Source of the DNA: Psychrobacter immobilis
GTDB taxonomy: Bacteria; Pseudomonadota; Gammaproteobacteria; Pseudomonadales; Moraxellaceae
Direction: 5' to 3'
NCBI RefSeq assembly: GCF_904846185.1
Contig: NZ_CAJGZQ010000004.1
Coordinates: 124,001 to 188,000, forward strand
Length of the DNA stretch: 64,000 nt
Part shown: positions 56,771-64,000 of the stretch, one piece after another
Position numbering within the stretch: position 1 is the stretch's first letter
How the letters are laid out: each line of letters opens with the position of its first letter
Translations under genes and position numbers: made by a program
Notes under the pieces: generated by a model
Told to the model about the DNA's origin: nothing
Seen by the model: the letters and a program-made list of their open reading frames with translations, nothing else
Database searches by the model: none

Positions 56771-58375
56771 TCAACCAATCACTAACTGCTCCAAACCATC
56801 ATCAGCCGTTGCCAAATTAGCCACCATAGATAACGCATGGGCTTGCTGGCTAGTATGATTTGCCTTTGGTGTAGCCGCTGTGCCACCACGTAGCCAGTTA
56901 CTAGCTGTAGTGTCACTATTGTTGTTTTTCTGCTGATTTTGCAAATTATACCAAGCTAAGTCATGATGCAATGCGACCACATCTCCCATAATGAGCAAGG
57001 CTGGCGTGGGTAACTGGTTTTTTTCTTGCAACTCAACGATGTCGGCAAGCGTTCCCGTTAATACCTGCTGATTGGGCATACTGGCATTGGAGACAATGGC
57101 AATCGGGGTGTCGCTACTGCGCCCTGCATCAATCAAGCCTGTCGTCAAACGCGCCAGCGAATGCAACCCCATATAAAATACGACTGTTTCATCAGTATTC
57201 AAAAAGCTCTTAAAATTACTATTGGGCGCGCCAGCCTTTAAAAATCCAGTGACAAAACGTACTGACTGCGAATGATCACGATGGGTCAGCGGAATGCCAG
57301 CATAGCTTGCGGCGGCATTGGCAGCGGTAATACCAGGTACGACTTGATAAGGGATACTGTGCGCACGCAAACTCTCAATTTCTTCGCCGCCACGACCAAA
57401 GATGAAGGGATCACCGCCCTTTAAACGCACCACACGGCGACCTTCTTTAGCGCTATTGACCAACAATTCATTAATGCCCAATTGCGCCACAGCATGATTG
57501 CTGCGTTTTTTGCCAACAAATACTTTATCAGCATCACGGCGGCATAGATCTAACACTTGCGGTGAGACGAGCGCATCATAGTAGACGATATCCGCTTGTT
57601 GCATCAAACGCAGCGCTTTAAAAGTGAGCAGCTCTGGGTCACCTGGGCCTGCACCAACGATATAGACTTCGCCTACATTATTTTGTAGGGTTTGAGGTTC
57701 TGTGGATATATCATTCTCTGTATGTTTTTCAGTGATAATTGATGCTGTTTTATCTAAATCGGCTTGTAATTGTGCCGACGCTTCAGCTTCATTACCAGCA
57801 AACATCAGCTGACTGACTGGACCTTCAAATGCCTTTTCCCAAAACTGCCTGCGTCCTGTCAGCGTAGGTATTTTAGTTTTCACTTCGCTACGAAAATCGC
57901 CAGCAAGCTTTGCCAATTTACCATAGCCTTGTGGAATCAAGGTTTCGAGGCGAGCGCGCAATAGACGTGCCAACACTGGCGCTTTGCCGTTTGACGAGAT
58001 ACCAATCACGATAGGATTGCGGTCGACGATGGCGGGGAAAATAAAATCACATAAAGGTGGGGTATCGACCACATTTACCGGAATATTAAGCTCGCTGGCA
58101 TCAGCGTGGACTTGATGGTTAAGCATTTCGTCATCGGTCGCGGCAATGATAACGCGCGCGCCTGTCATATAGGTTTTATTATAATTATCATAGATAAGTT
58201 GGTGCTTGCTATCTGATAGTAAAGCTTGTATCTCAGCACTGATACTTGGTGCAAGGACAGTGATACACGCACCAGCGCGGCTGAGCAAGTCAGCCTTACG
58301 TAGCGCCACATCGCCGCCGCCGACGATCAGCACTTTGCGGTCTTCTAATTTAAAAAACAGTGGAAAGGTGTTCAT
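56771..58375 (-). CDS. cysG: Siroheme synthase (trifunctional CysG)
   Basis: Makes siroheme from uroporphyrinogen III: methylation at C2 and C7, oxidation to sirohydrochlorin, then iron insertion. 534 residues against 457 in E. coli. The N-terminal dehydrogenase/chelatase domain has 'VLIVGGGDVALRKADLL' near 14-30 and 'VVDTPPLCDFIFPA' near 98-111; the C-terminal SUMT has 'VYIVGAGPGDPELLT' near 232 and 'RLKGGDPFIFGRGGEE' near 318-333. A polar C-terminal tail of about 60 residues is extra. Siroheme is the cofactor of the CysI encoded 4 kb away on the same strand. Confidence 0.95.
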   Translation of the reverse strand: MNTFPLFFKLEDRKVLIVGGGDVALRKADLLSRAGACITVLAPSISAEIQALLSDSKHQLIYDNYNKTYMTGARVIIAATDDEMLNHQVHADASELNIPVNVVDTPPLCDFIFPAIVDRNPIVIGISSNGKAPVLARLLRARLETLIPQGYGKLAKLAGDFRSEVKTKIPTLTGRRQFWEKAFEGPVSQLMFAGNEAEASAQLQADLDKTASIITEKHTENDISTEPQTLQNNVGEVYIVGAGPGDPELLTFKALRLMQQADIVYYDALVSPQVLDLCRRDADKVFVGKKRSNHAVAQLGINELLVNSAKEGRRVVRLKGGDPFIFGRGGEEIESLRAHSIPYQVVPGITAANAAASYAGIPLTHRDHSQSVRFVTGFLKAGAPNSNFKSFLNTDETVVFYMGLHSLARLTTGLIDAGRSSDTPIAIVSNASMPNQQVLTGTLADIVELQEKNQLPTPALLIMGDVVALHHDLAWYNLQNQQKNNNSDTTASNWLRGGTAATPKANHTSQQAHALSMVANLATADDGLEQLVIG

Positions 58376-58533
58376 AGCATCACCAGTTATTCATTAAGTT
58401 GAAATATGTTGCCATTATGAGGTATCAGGCTGCGCGTCTCACCTAGTGTATTGGCATTAGCATATTCGTTTTTGTCATGTTAGTGAGGGTTTTTGGTGTA
58501 AAAGGGAATAGGTAAGGCGTGAAATACAGAACT

Positions 58534-58568
58534 AAAAAAGCCACAGGCTTACGTCAAAGCTTGTGGCT
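58534..58568 (-). terminator. Terminator of the acyltransferase gene
   Basis: On the minus strand AGCCACAAGCTT pairs with AAGCCTGTGGCT with one mismatch, followed by T6. It lies between the acyltransferase stop (58633) and cysG. Confidence 0.78.
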
Positions 58569-58632
58569 GTCATGTAGATTAGATTTTTGCATTAGATATT
58601 AGCAATAATGAGATTTGACCACGTACAAAAAT

Positions 58633-59583
58633 CTACTCAAACTCACTCAGCATCTTAGTCATACGAGCGTCTTTCTGTTGCCAGATATCCTCTAACCAGT
58701 CAAACATCATTTTTTTGGTGGTTTCATCACGGTCATAGCCGCCGTCCATGATGGCAGCAAATAATTCGTCTGGTATCTTTAAGCGAGTCACATCGACGCC
58801 CAAACGGCGAATATTACCTTTCCATAAATCATCATAGTCAGGCGCGCCGTCTGGGTAGACAATGGTCACGTCCAAGATAGAATCCAACTCATTGCCTAAC
58901 GCATTAATTGCTAATGACAAACCGCCAGCCCGTGGTTTTAACAAATGCTGATAAGGGGATTTTTGTTGATCATGTTTTTCTTTAGTAAAACGCGTGCCTT
59001 CCAAATAGTTTAATAGCGCGAAAGGTTTATTTTTTAATTGACGACAAGCACGTTTAGCCTCAAGCAAGTTTTGTTTTTTAAGTTCTGGATTCTTGGCCAT
59101 CGCTTTGGCAGAAAAGCGCTTCATCATTGGAAAGTCTAAGAAATAAAAGGCTTGACCGATGACAGGAATATAAATCAGATTAAACTTGGTAAAAAACCGT
59201 GTCAGAGGCAGGGTATCTTGGCTGATATATTGCACAATGCTGGTATCAACCCACGATTGATGGTTGCTTACCAATAGATACTGCTTGTCTTCGCTCAGAT
59301 CGTCAGGCAGGTTAATGCGCCAGTCTTTGTGAGGTAGGGCATGATCAATGACGGCGTTATTACTATTAATCCAGTATTTGGTAATCGCAATCAGCGCATC
59401 ATCCGCAGCTTTTGCTCCTGTCAATACTTTTGCCGCTCCCAAAGTCCAGATGGGCAGACCCACCATCGCACTATTGGCAGTAAGAACACTCGTACCAGTT
59501 AAAAAAGAGGCGGCCTTGCCTACCGCTGGTAGCTTATCGTGCAGTTTTTCATAGAGTGAATCGATTTTTTTTATAAAAGACAT
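58633..59583 (-). CDS. YihG-like lysophospholipid acyltransferase
   Basis: 316 residues from ATG 59583, with GGA 8 bp upstream (the frame is open to 59652). PlsC-family motifs: NHQSWVD (HX4D) near 99 and 'YLEGTRFT' near 178, the latter in the YihG/LCLAT form. An N-terminal hydrophobic region holds it to the inner membrane. It transfers acyl groups to lysophosphatidic acid or related lysophospholipids and may set acyl composition. It is alone with a terminator. Confidence 0.88.
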   Translation of the reverse strand: MSFIKKIDSLYEKLHDKLPAVGKAASFLTGTSVLTANSAMVGLPIWTLGAAKVLTGAKAADDALIAITKYWINSNNAVIDHALPHKDWRINLPDDLSEDKQYLLVSNHQSWVDTSIVQYISQDTLPLTRFFTKFNLIYIPVIGQAFYFLDFPMMKRFSAKAMAKNPELKKQNLLEAKRACRQLKNKPFALLNYLEGTRFTKEKHDQQKSPYQHLLKPRAGGLSLAINALGNELDSILDVTIVYPDGAPDYDDLWKGNIRRLGVDVTRLKIPDELFAAIMDGGYDRDETTKKMMFDWLEDIWQQKDARMTKMLSEFE

Positions 59584-59973
59584 AATAAATATCCATATTG
59601 ATGAGCGCGAGTGCCTATAAGGAAATAAAAAAGGATGAGTAGCTTTGTCCATGATGTGGCTTTATAGCGTCGGTTTAATGCCGAGCAGCCACTGAGGCAA
59701 GCCATAGAATACCGCAATGTTAGACAATAAAACGTTCAAGAAACGTTAATTATTCAAATGCTGACTTCTTTATACAGATAGAGATATTCAAAAACTATAG
59801 AAAATTGTCTATTGAGCAGACTATTTGCTATAGTTTGGCGGCCTCTAATGAATACTTTATATAATAAGCTATTGTGAGGAAGAGGAGGATGTATGTCATG
59901 GTTCACCATAGCGTATTAAGCGAGCTGTTAAAGCAATAAACGGTAGTCAATATGATTGTAGTGCTAATCTAAG
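59584..59973. other. Intergenic region between acyltransferase and DUF817 genes
   Basis: 390 bp between divergent starts. It contains two AAACGTT sequences 11 bp apart (59730-59736 and 59741-59747), each with the palindrome AACGTT, and a short leader frame (ATG 59952 to TAA 59972) just before the DUF817 start. No gene longer than that is supported. Confidence 0.45.
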
Positions 59974-60789
59974 GTGTTGAACATTATTCCACGTGGCGCC
60001 GCGCTGAGTTTAGCGTCTGCTTTGTTTGGCATACTTTTATTATTGGCTTTTGTACTGACTCATCAAATAAGTTGGTCAATTTCTGGTATCTATCGCTACG
60101 ATCTCTTGTTGGCTTATGCTTTGATTATTCAGGGTTTTTTGGTTTATTTCAAATTAGAAACGCCGCGTGAGGTATGGGTCATTGCTATTTTTCATATCAT
60201 GGCCATGGCAATGGAGCTGTTTTTAACCCATCCCAAAATTGGTTCTTGGTATTATCCTGAACCAGCAATTTTTAGAATTGCCACTGTGCCACTTTTCGCC
60301 GGTTTTATGTATTCGGCCGTAGGTAGTTTTTTAGCGCGTGGCTTAAGATTGTTTAATGCCTCTTTTACCGACTTACCACGTTTACTATGGGTGAGTTTAT
60401 TGGTTATTTTTTCTTATGCCAACTTCTTCACTAAGTTTTTTGTCCCTGATATTCGCAATATATTGTTCATCGCTTCAGTAGTTTTATTTTGGAAAACCAG
60501 AGTGTTTTTTCAAATCCATCACAAAAATAATCTTCAATTGCGTGATACCAAGCAATATCAATGTCCATTTTTACCATTACTGTTGTTGCTCGCTTTTTTG
60601 GTTTGGTTGGCAGAAAATATTGCTACTTTTACCAATATTTGGCGTTATCCGTCACAAGCAAATGCATGGCATATGGTAGGTTGGGGTAAGCTGGGCTCTT
60701 GGTATTTATTACTGATGCTAAGTCTAGTGTTGGTTTTGGCAGTCATGGGCAAAAGGGATGAGAAAGGCGGTTGGCAGTTAGCTCGATAA
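59974..60789 (+). CDS. DUF817 membrane protein, non-ATG start
   Basis: About 271 residues and eight hydrophobic segments; the block 'ELFLTHPKIGSWYYPEPAIFRI' near 82-103 and the later 'WLAENIATFTNIWRYPSQ' are typical of DUF817, an uncharacterised membrane family. TAA lies in frame at 59965-59967, so the start must be GTG 59974, TTG 59977 or, with correctly spaced AAGGTG, ATT 59983; no ATG is available. Alone in its transcript. Confidence 0.82.
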   Translation: MLNIIPRGAALSLASALFGILLLLAFVLTHQISWSISGIYRYDLLLAYALIIQGFLVYFKLETPREVWVIAIFHIMAMAMELFLTHPKIGSWYYPEPAIFRIATVPLFAGFMYSAVGSFLARGLRLFNASFTDLPRLLWVSLLVIFSYANFFTKFFVPDIRNILFIASVVLFWKTRVFFQIHHKNNLQLRDTKQYQCPFLPLLLLLAFLVWLAENIATFTNIWRYPSQANAWHMVGWGKLGSWYLLLMLSLVLVLAVMGKRDEKGGWQLAR

Positions 60790-60885
60790 TTTTGATACTT
60801 GCGTGTGTCCTCATTGTTTTGGCAGTAGCGCTTGGATTATAGATTCAAATTTTGTGGAACTGAATATTGAATCTACTATGACAAT

Positions 60886-60922
60886 AAAAAAACACCTCTT
60901 ATATCTAAGAAGTGTTTTTATC
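60886..60922. terminator. Terminator between DUF817 and cysH
   Basis: AAAAACACCTCTTA pairs with TAAGAAGTGTTTTT (one mismatch) around TATC; it lies between convergent genes and can serve both. Confidence 0.78.
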
Positions 60923-60939
60923 GTAAAACTACGAAATAC

Positions 60940-61578
60940 CTAAAGCTGCGTGTGCAAGCCACACTCACGGCTTTCTTCTACTTTCGTCGGATCAAAGTAA
61001 TCAAATTCATTCGGTAAGTGATGCTCTTCGAGATAAACATCTAAATCGGCGTCAGTGTTTTCAAACAATGGCGCTACTTTTAAGACGCCATCTTTTGATA
61101 GGCTAAGTACATCAAGACCTTGGCGGAATTCGGTTTGATCTTTACGAATCGCATTGAACCAAACATCCGGCTTTAGCTCATCTAGCGCACGGCGGAATGG
61201 CTCCAGTTTTACTTGGTCAGTGAATTCATCATGCTGTGGGTTGTCGATACCTGGGATACCGTTCATGGTCGCGTCACGATACGCTGCCGTTTGCTTAGGA
61301 ATATAGGTGATGACGTTTAAATTTAAATCACGGATGACTTTATTGGCAAATTGATAAGTGGCATCCGTGTTATAACCTGAGTCTACCCACAATACGGTGA
61401 TATCAGGACGCTGCTTGGCAACCAAATGCAGAATCACTGACTCGTATGGGCGGAAGTTAGTCGTGATGATTGGGTTTTTCGCTTGGCTTAATGCCCACTC
61501 AACGATTTGCTCAGGCGACTTGCCTTGCAATGCTTGGTTGGCTTGGTCGAGGTCTAAACTTGGATGTAATTGGCTCAT
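60940..61578 (-). CDS. cysH: Phosphoadenosine phosphosulfate reductase
   Basis: Thioredoxin- or glutaredoxin-dependent reduction of PAPS to sulfite. 212 residues. The only cysteine is in ECGLH at the C-terminus, the catalytic residue; the paired cysteines of [4Fe-4S] APS reductases are missing, so this is PAPS-specific by family rule. 'TTNFRPYESVILHL' (PP-loop remnant, near 39-52) and 'WVDSGYNTDATY' (near 78-89) are also present. GGAAGG lies before the ATG. Last gene of the cysI-DUF934-cysH operon. Confidence 0.93.
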   Translation of the reverse strand: MSQLHPSLDLDQANQALQGKSPEQIVEWALSQAKNPIITTNFRPYESVILHLVAKQRPDITVLWVDSGYNTDATYQFANKVIRDLNLNVITYIPKQTAAYRDATMNGIPGIDNPQHDEFTDQVKLEPFRRALDELKPDVWFNAIRKDQTEFRQGLDVLSLSKDGVLKVAPLFENTDADLDVYLEEHHLPNEFDYFDPTKVEESRECGLHTQL

Positions 61579-61654
61579 AATACCTTCCTTAATGGTTGTT
61601 AATATAAAGTTAATATAAAATCGTTGATTAAAAAATTTATGATCAGTGTTAAAG

Positions 61655-62275
61655 CTAGGCGATTAAGGGTTCTGACGGTTTAGCAAACATCGGTAAATCC
61701 GAAGCACTTTGTCCATCATAACTACTGGCAAGGGCAGTAAATGCTTGCTCAATACCGAATTTAGAGTCTGGCTGCATGTCATGCTCGCTCAATACAAAGC
61801 TATCAACACCCATGCGCAGTAGATATGCGATTTGATCACGGCCAAACGCGCCAGCCACCCGAATCTCACCTTGGTAGCCAATTTGGCGTAGGGTACGTGC
61901 AAAGCTAAAGTTGCGACCATCAGCGAATTTAGGTACATCAATCACGATAAGCGCCTGCGTTGATAAGAATTCACTAATACCTTCTAACGCATCAGCATCG
62001 GTGTCAGCCGTCACCCACAATCCAAGGCGGCTACTATGCTGAACGATCAGCTCATAAACCTCTTTGATCAGACCACCGACCTGCGCGCCTGATTCGTCTA
62101 ATAGATCAGCGAGCGGTACAATCACATCGGGCTTTTCTTGCCTTTGTAGCAACTCAAGCAACGTGATGTTTGTCGATACAATACTCTCTGGTAGCGCGTC
62201 CGTAGTGAGCACATGCCAGTTATCTTGACTGCTGATATCTGTGCCATGACTGTCCAAAATATGATGATTAGCCAT
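61655..62275 (-). CDS. DUF934 domain protein of sulfite reduction
   Basis: 206 residues from ATG 62275, with a GGAGAAGG site; the eight bases ATGGCTAA overlap the cysI stop. The C-terminal part ('RQIGYQGEIRVAGAFGRDQIAYLLRMGVDSFVL') is the DUF934 signature. In Pseudomonas and relatives this small gene always accompanies the sulfite reductase and is thought to help supply electrons to it or assemble it. It lacks cysteines to bind a cluster. Same transcript as cysI and cysH. Confidence 0.88.
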   Translation of the reverse strand: MANHHILDSHGTDISSQDNWHVLTTDALPESIVSTNITLLELLQRQEKPDVIVPLADLLDESGAQVGGLIKEVYELIVQHSSRLGLWVTADTDADALEGISEFLSTQALIVIDVPKFADGRNFSFARTLRQIGYQGEIRVAGAFGRDQIAYLLRMGVDSFVLSEHDMQPDSKFGIEQAFTALASSYDGQSASDLPMFAKPSEPLIA

Positions 62276-63959
62276 AGACCTTCTCCTTAAATGGATCAAT
62301 ACCAACGCGCTCAACCAATTGACCAAAGCTTTCGACATCATTGTCGGTACTGGCTCGCAAGTCTACATAGACATCGACGATCTGCTGTATGGTATTGGCA
62401 ACCTCAAGAGCAGGGACAGATTTACCTAATATTTTGCCAAGTTTGGCATCGTCACTGGAATTGCCGCCAATGCTGATCTGATACCAATGCTCACCTTTTT
62501 TATCCACACCCAAGATGCCAATGTCACCTGTATGATGGTGCGCACACGCATTGATACAACCAGACATGTTTAAGCGAATCTCACCCAAATCATACAGATA
62601 GTCTAGATCATCGAACTGTTTTTCGATTTGTTCAGCGATGTTGTGTGTCGTCGCATTAGCAAGCGAGCAGTAGTCCCAACCTGGGCAGACAATCATATCT
62701 GTTAGGGTATTAATATTAGCGCGTGCTAAATGCAACTCTGCTAGCTGCTGCCACAATTCATAGAGAGTGTTGGTTTGCACATCAGCGAATACCAAATTCT
62801 GCTGATAAGTACCACGCAGCTCACCAAAGCTGTATTTGTCAGACAGATCAGCCAGTGCATCCATCTGCGACTCGCCGACATCACCAGAGGGCACATATTT
62901 GCCATCGACCAAGCCTGCTTTGAGCGAAATAACGACCGCACGATAACCAGCGACTTTATGCGCCACCGTGTTTTGGTTGTACCAGTTAGCAAAGTCCTTA
63001 TCAGCGTTTAATTGCTGCTGTAAGTCCGACTGTACCTGTAGCGCATCAAACGACACATAGTCAGGCTCACTAAAAAAGCTGCTCGCCGTCGCAAAGTTCT
63101 CATTAGTTAAGGTAAGTGAACCATCTTTGGTGTGGGCTTCCCACTCAGCATTGACCAATTTGGCAAAGGCAGGGCCGCCCATGCTCTCGACCAAAATCTT
63201 GATACGTGATCTGTATTTGCTGCCTTTATCACGGCGACCATGCAAGTTATAGACACGCAAGATGGCGTCCAAATAACTCAAGAGATGCTCGCGTGGCAAA
63301 AATTTATTAATCACTTTACCAAGGACTGGGATACGTCCGAGACCGCCACCGACCAATACTTCAAAGCCAATCTCGCCTTCATCGTTGGTTTTGATATGCA
63401 GACCGACATCATGTACTTGGGTTGCCGCGCGGTCATCATTGGTCCCGATGACGGCAATCTTAAATTTACGTGGTAAAAAAGCAAACTCAGGATGGAAGGT
63501 TGACCACTGACGAATAATCTCACAATAGGGACGTGGGTCAGCGATTTCTTCTTTATGAATACCAGCATAGGGATCGGTGGTGGTGTTACGAATACAGTTG
63601 CCCGAGGTTTGGATCGAGTGCATCTGTACTGATGCCAGCTCTGCCAAAATATCTGGCACGTCTTCTAGCTTTGGCCAATTCAGCTGGATATTGGTACGGG
63701 TAGTGAAGTGCCCATAACCTTTGTCATATTTACGAGTGATTTCAGCCAATTTTCGCAATTGGTAGCTGGCAAGTAGCCCGTAAGGAATGGCGATACGCAA
63801 CATCGGTGCATAACGCTGAATATAAAGGCCGTTTTGTAATCGCAGCGGCAAAAATTGCTCTTCTGGCAGCTCACCTGCCAAAAACCGTTCGGTTTGGTCG
63901 CGAAACTGAGCGACTCGTTCTTCTACCAAGGTTTGGTCAGCGTAATTATATTGATACAT
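62268..63959 (-). CDS. cysI: Sulfite reductase hemoprotein (CysI-type)
   Basis: Six-electron reduction of sulfite to sulfide using siroheme and a [4Fe-4S] cluster. 563 residues. Cluster ligands match the pattern C-x5-C ('CPGWDYC', near 430) and C-x3-C ('CINAC', near 471), followed by AHHHTGDIGILG. The N-terminal half has 'TNIQLNWPKLEDVP' and 'GNCIRNTTTDP'. No flavoprotein CysJ is nearby, so reductant may be ferredoxin-like or through DUF934. The gene overlaps the next by 8 bp. The first 41 bp upstream are in the window; the promoter may lie beyond the window edge. Confidence 0.92.
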   Translation of the reverse strand: MYQYNYADQTLVEERVAQFRDQTERFLAGELPEEQFLPLRLQNGLYIQRYAPMLRIAIPYGLLASYQLRKLAEITRKYDKGYGHFTTRTNIQLNWPKLEDVPDILAELASVQMHSIQTSGNCIRNTTTDPYAGIHKEEIADPRPYCEIIRQWSTFHPEFAFLPRKFKIAVIGTNDDRAATQVHDVGLHIKTNDEGEIGFEVLVGGGLGRIPVLGKVINKFLPREHLLSYLDAILRVYNLHGRRDKGSKYRSRIKILVESMGGPAFAKLVNAEWEAHTKDGSLTLTNENFATASSFFSEPDYVSFDALQVQSDLQQQLNADKDFANWYNQNTVAHKVAGYRAVVISLKAGLVDGKYVPSGDVGESQMDALADLSDKYSFGELRGTYQQNLVFADVQTNTLYELWQQLAELHLARANINTLTDMIVCPGWDYCSLANATTHNIAEQIEKQFDDLDYLYDLGEIRLNMSGCINACAHHHTGDIGILGVDKKGEHWYQISIGGNSSDDAKLGKILGKSVPALEVANTIQQIVDVYVDLRASTDNDVESFGQLVERVGIDPFKEKVYG

Positions 63960-64000
63960 GACGTAATCTCAATTTTGTTTTTAGTCTTAAAAGCAGTGAC

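Noticed and set aside
60797..60815. A string GCGTGTGTCCTCATTG resembling one end of the MITE-like element.
   Set aside because: Only the left-end match is seen; no right end within 200 bp, so it is kept out as a chance or relic match.
1..64000. Search for tRNA, rRNA, CRISPR arrays, toxin-antitoxin pairs, phage or defence genes.
   Set aside because: No sequence with those features was convincing; every large frame fits a housekeeping or known family or remains an isolated unknown.

Overview
The window is ordinary chromosomal DNA from a moderately low-GC gammaproteobacterium. Protein-level resemblance and gene content (DASS-type anion carrier, zinc-independent MsrAB lipoprotein, 1.6-kDa-class long NAD-glutamate dehydrogenase of about 1615 residues, CysI-DUF934-CysH sulfur module, AarF-like kinase, MliC-type lipoprotein) point to Moraxellaceae, most likely Psychrobacter. 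That placement is recognition, not a database search. No rRNA, tRNA, CRISPR array, prophage or intact insertion sequence was seen.

Layout. 1-4953: a peptide ABC importer of the YejABEF type, with a glyoxalase II gene (gloB) lying between the substrate-binding protein and the permeases. 5176-7953: iron-type alcohol dehydrogenase, then a lipoprotein MsrA-MsrB fusion. 8083-12825: folE, fabI, a DUF1275 membrane protein, a 54-residue charged small protein and a DASS carrier. 12967-16000: a small accessory stretch with a phosphoesterase, a lipoprotein, a DUF1543 protein, a 172-bp MITE-like element, an orphan gene and a gene broken by an amber codon. 16080-20348: hrpA. 20524-25963: small lipoproteins, an AraC regulator divergent from ohr, an MliC-like lysozyme inhibitor, an EamA permease and a DUF421 protein with a zinc-ribbon-like tail. 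26100-29737 (minus strand): creD, a YqhA-type protein and a nicotinamide riboside salvage pair (NadR-type kinase plus PnuC). 30036-37941 (plus strand): a FabH-type synthase, a second copy of the MITE-like element, prfA, lysS, an unknown 420-residue protein and dnaX. 38176-44678: a LysR regulator, argD, yacG, a TrmB-like methyltransferase, an ABC1 kinase and purD. 45133-49980: the giant NAD-dependent glutamate dehydrogenase. 50146-55727 (minus): sbcC and sbcD. 56001-63959: a lipoprotein, cysG, a YihG-like acyltransferase, DUF817, then the assimilatory sulfur operon cysI-DUF934-cysH. CysG makes the siroheme that CysI needs, so the last 7 kb are functionally linked.

Most genes are separated by clear intrinsic hairpin terminators, listed individually. 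I did not find an obvious new multi-gene system. The signals most worth a second look are the pair of diverged 172/174-bp inverted-repeat elements (one supplies a stop codon and possibly a ribosome binding site to its neighbours), the 13-unit 18-bp repeat in dnaX with a perfect hairpin just upstream at about the codon where E. coli gamma ends, and the amber-interrupted frame at 15564-15977.
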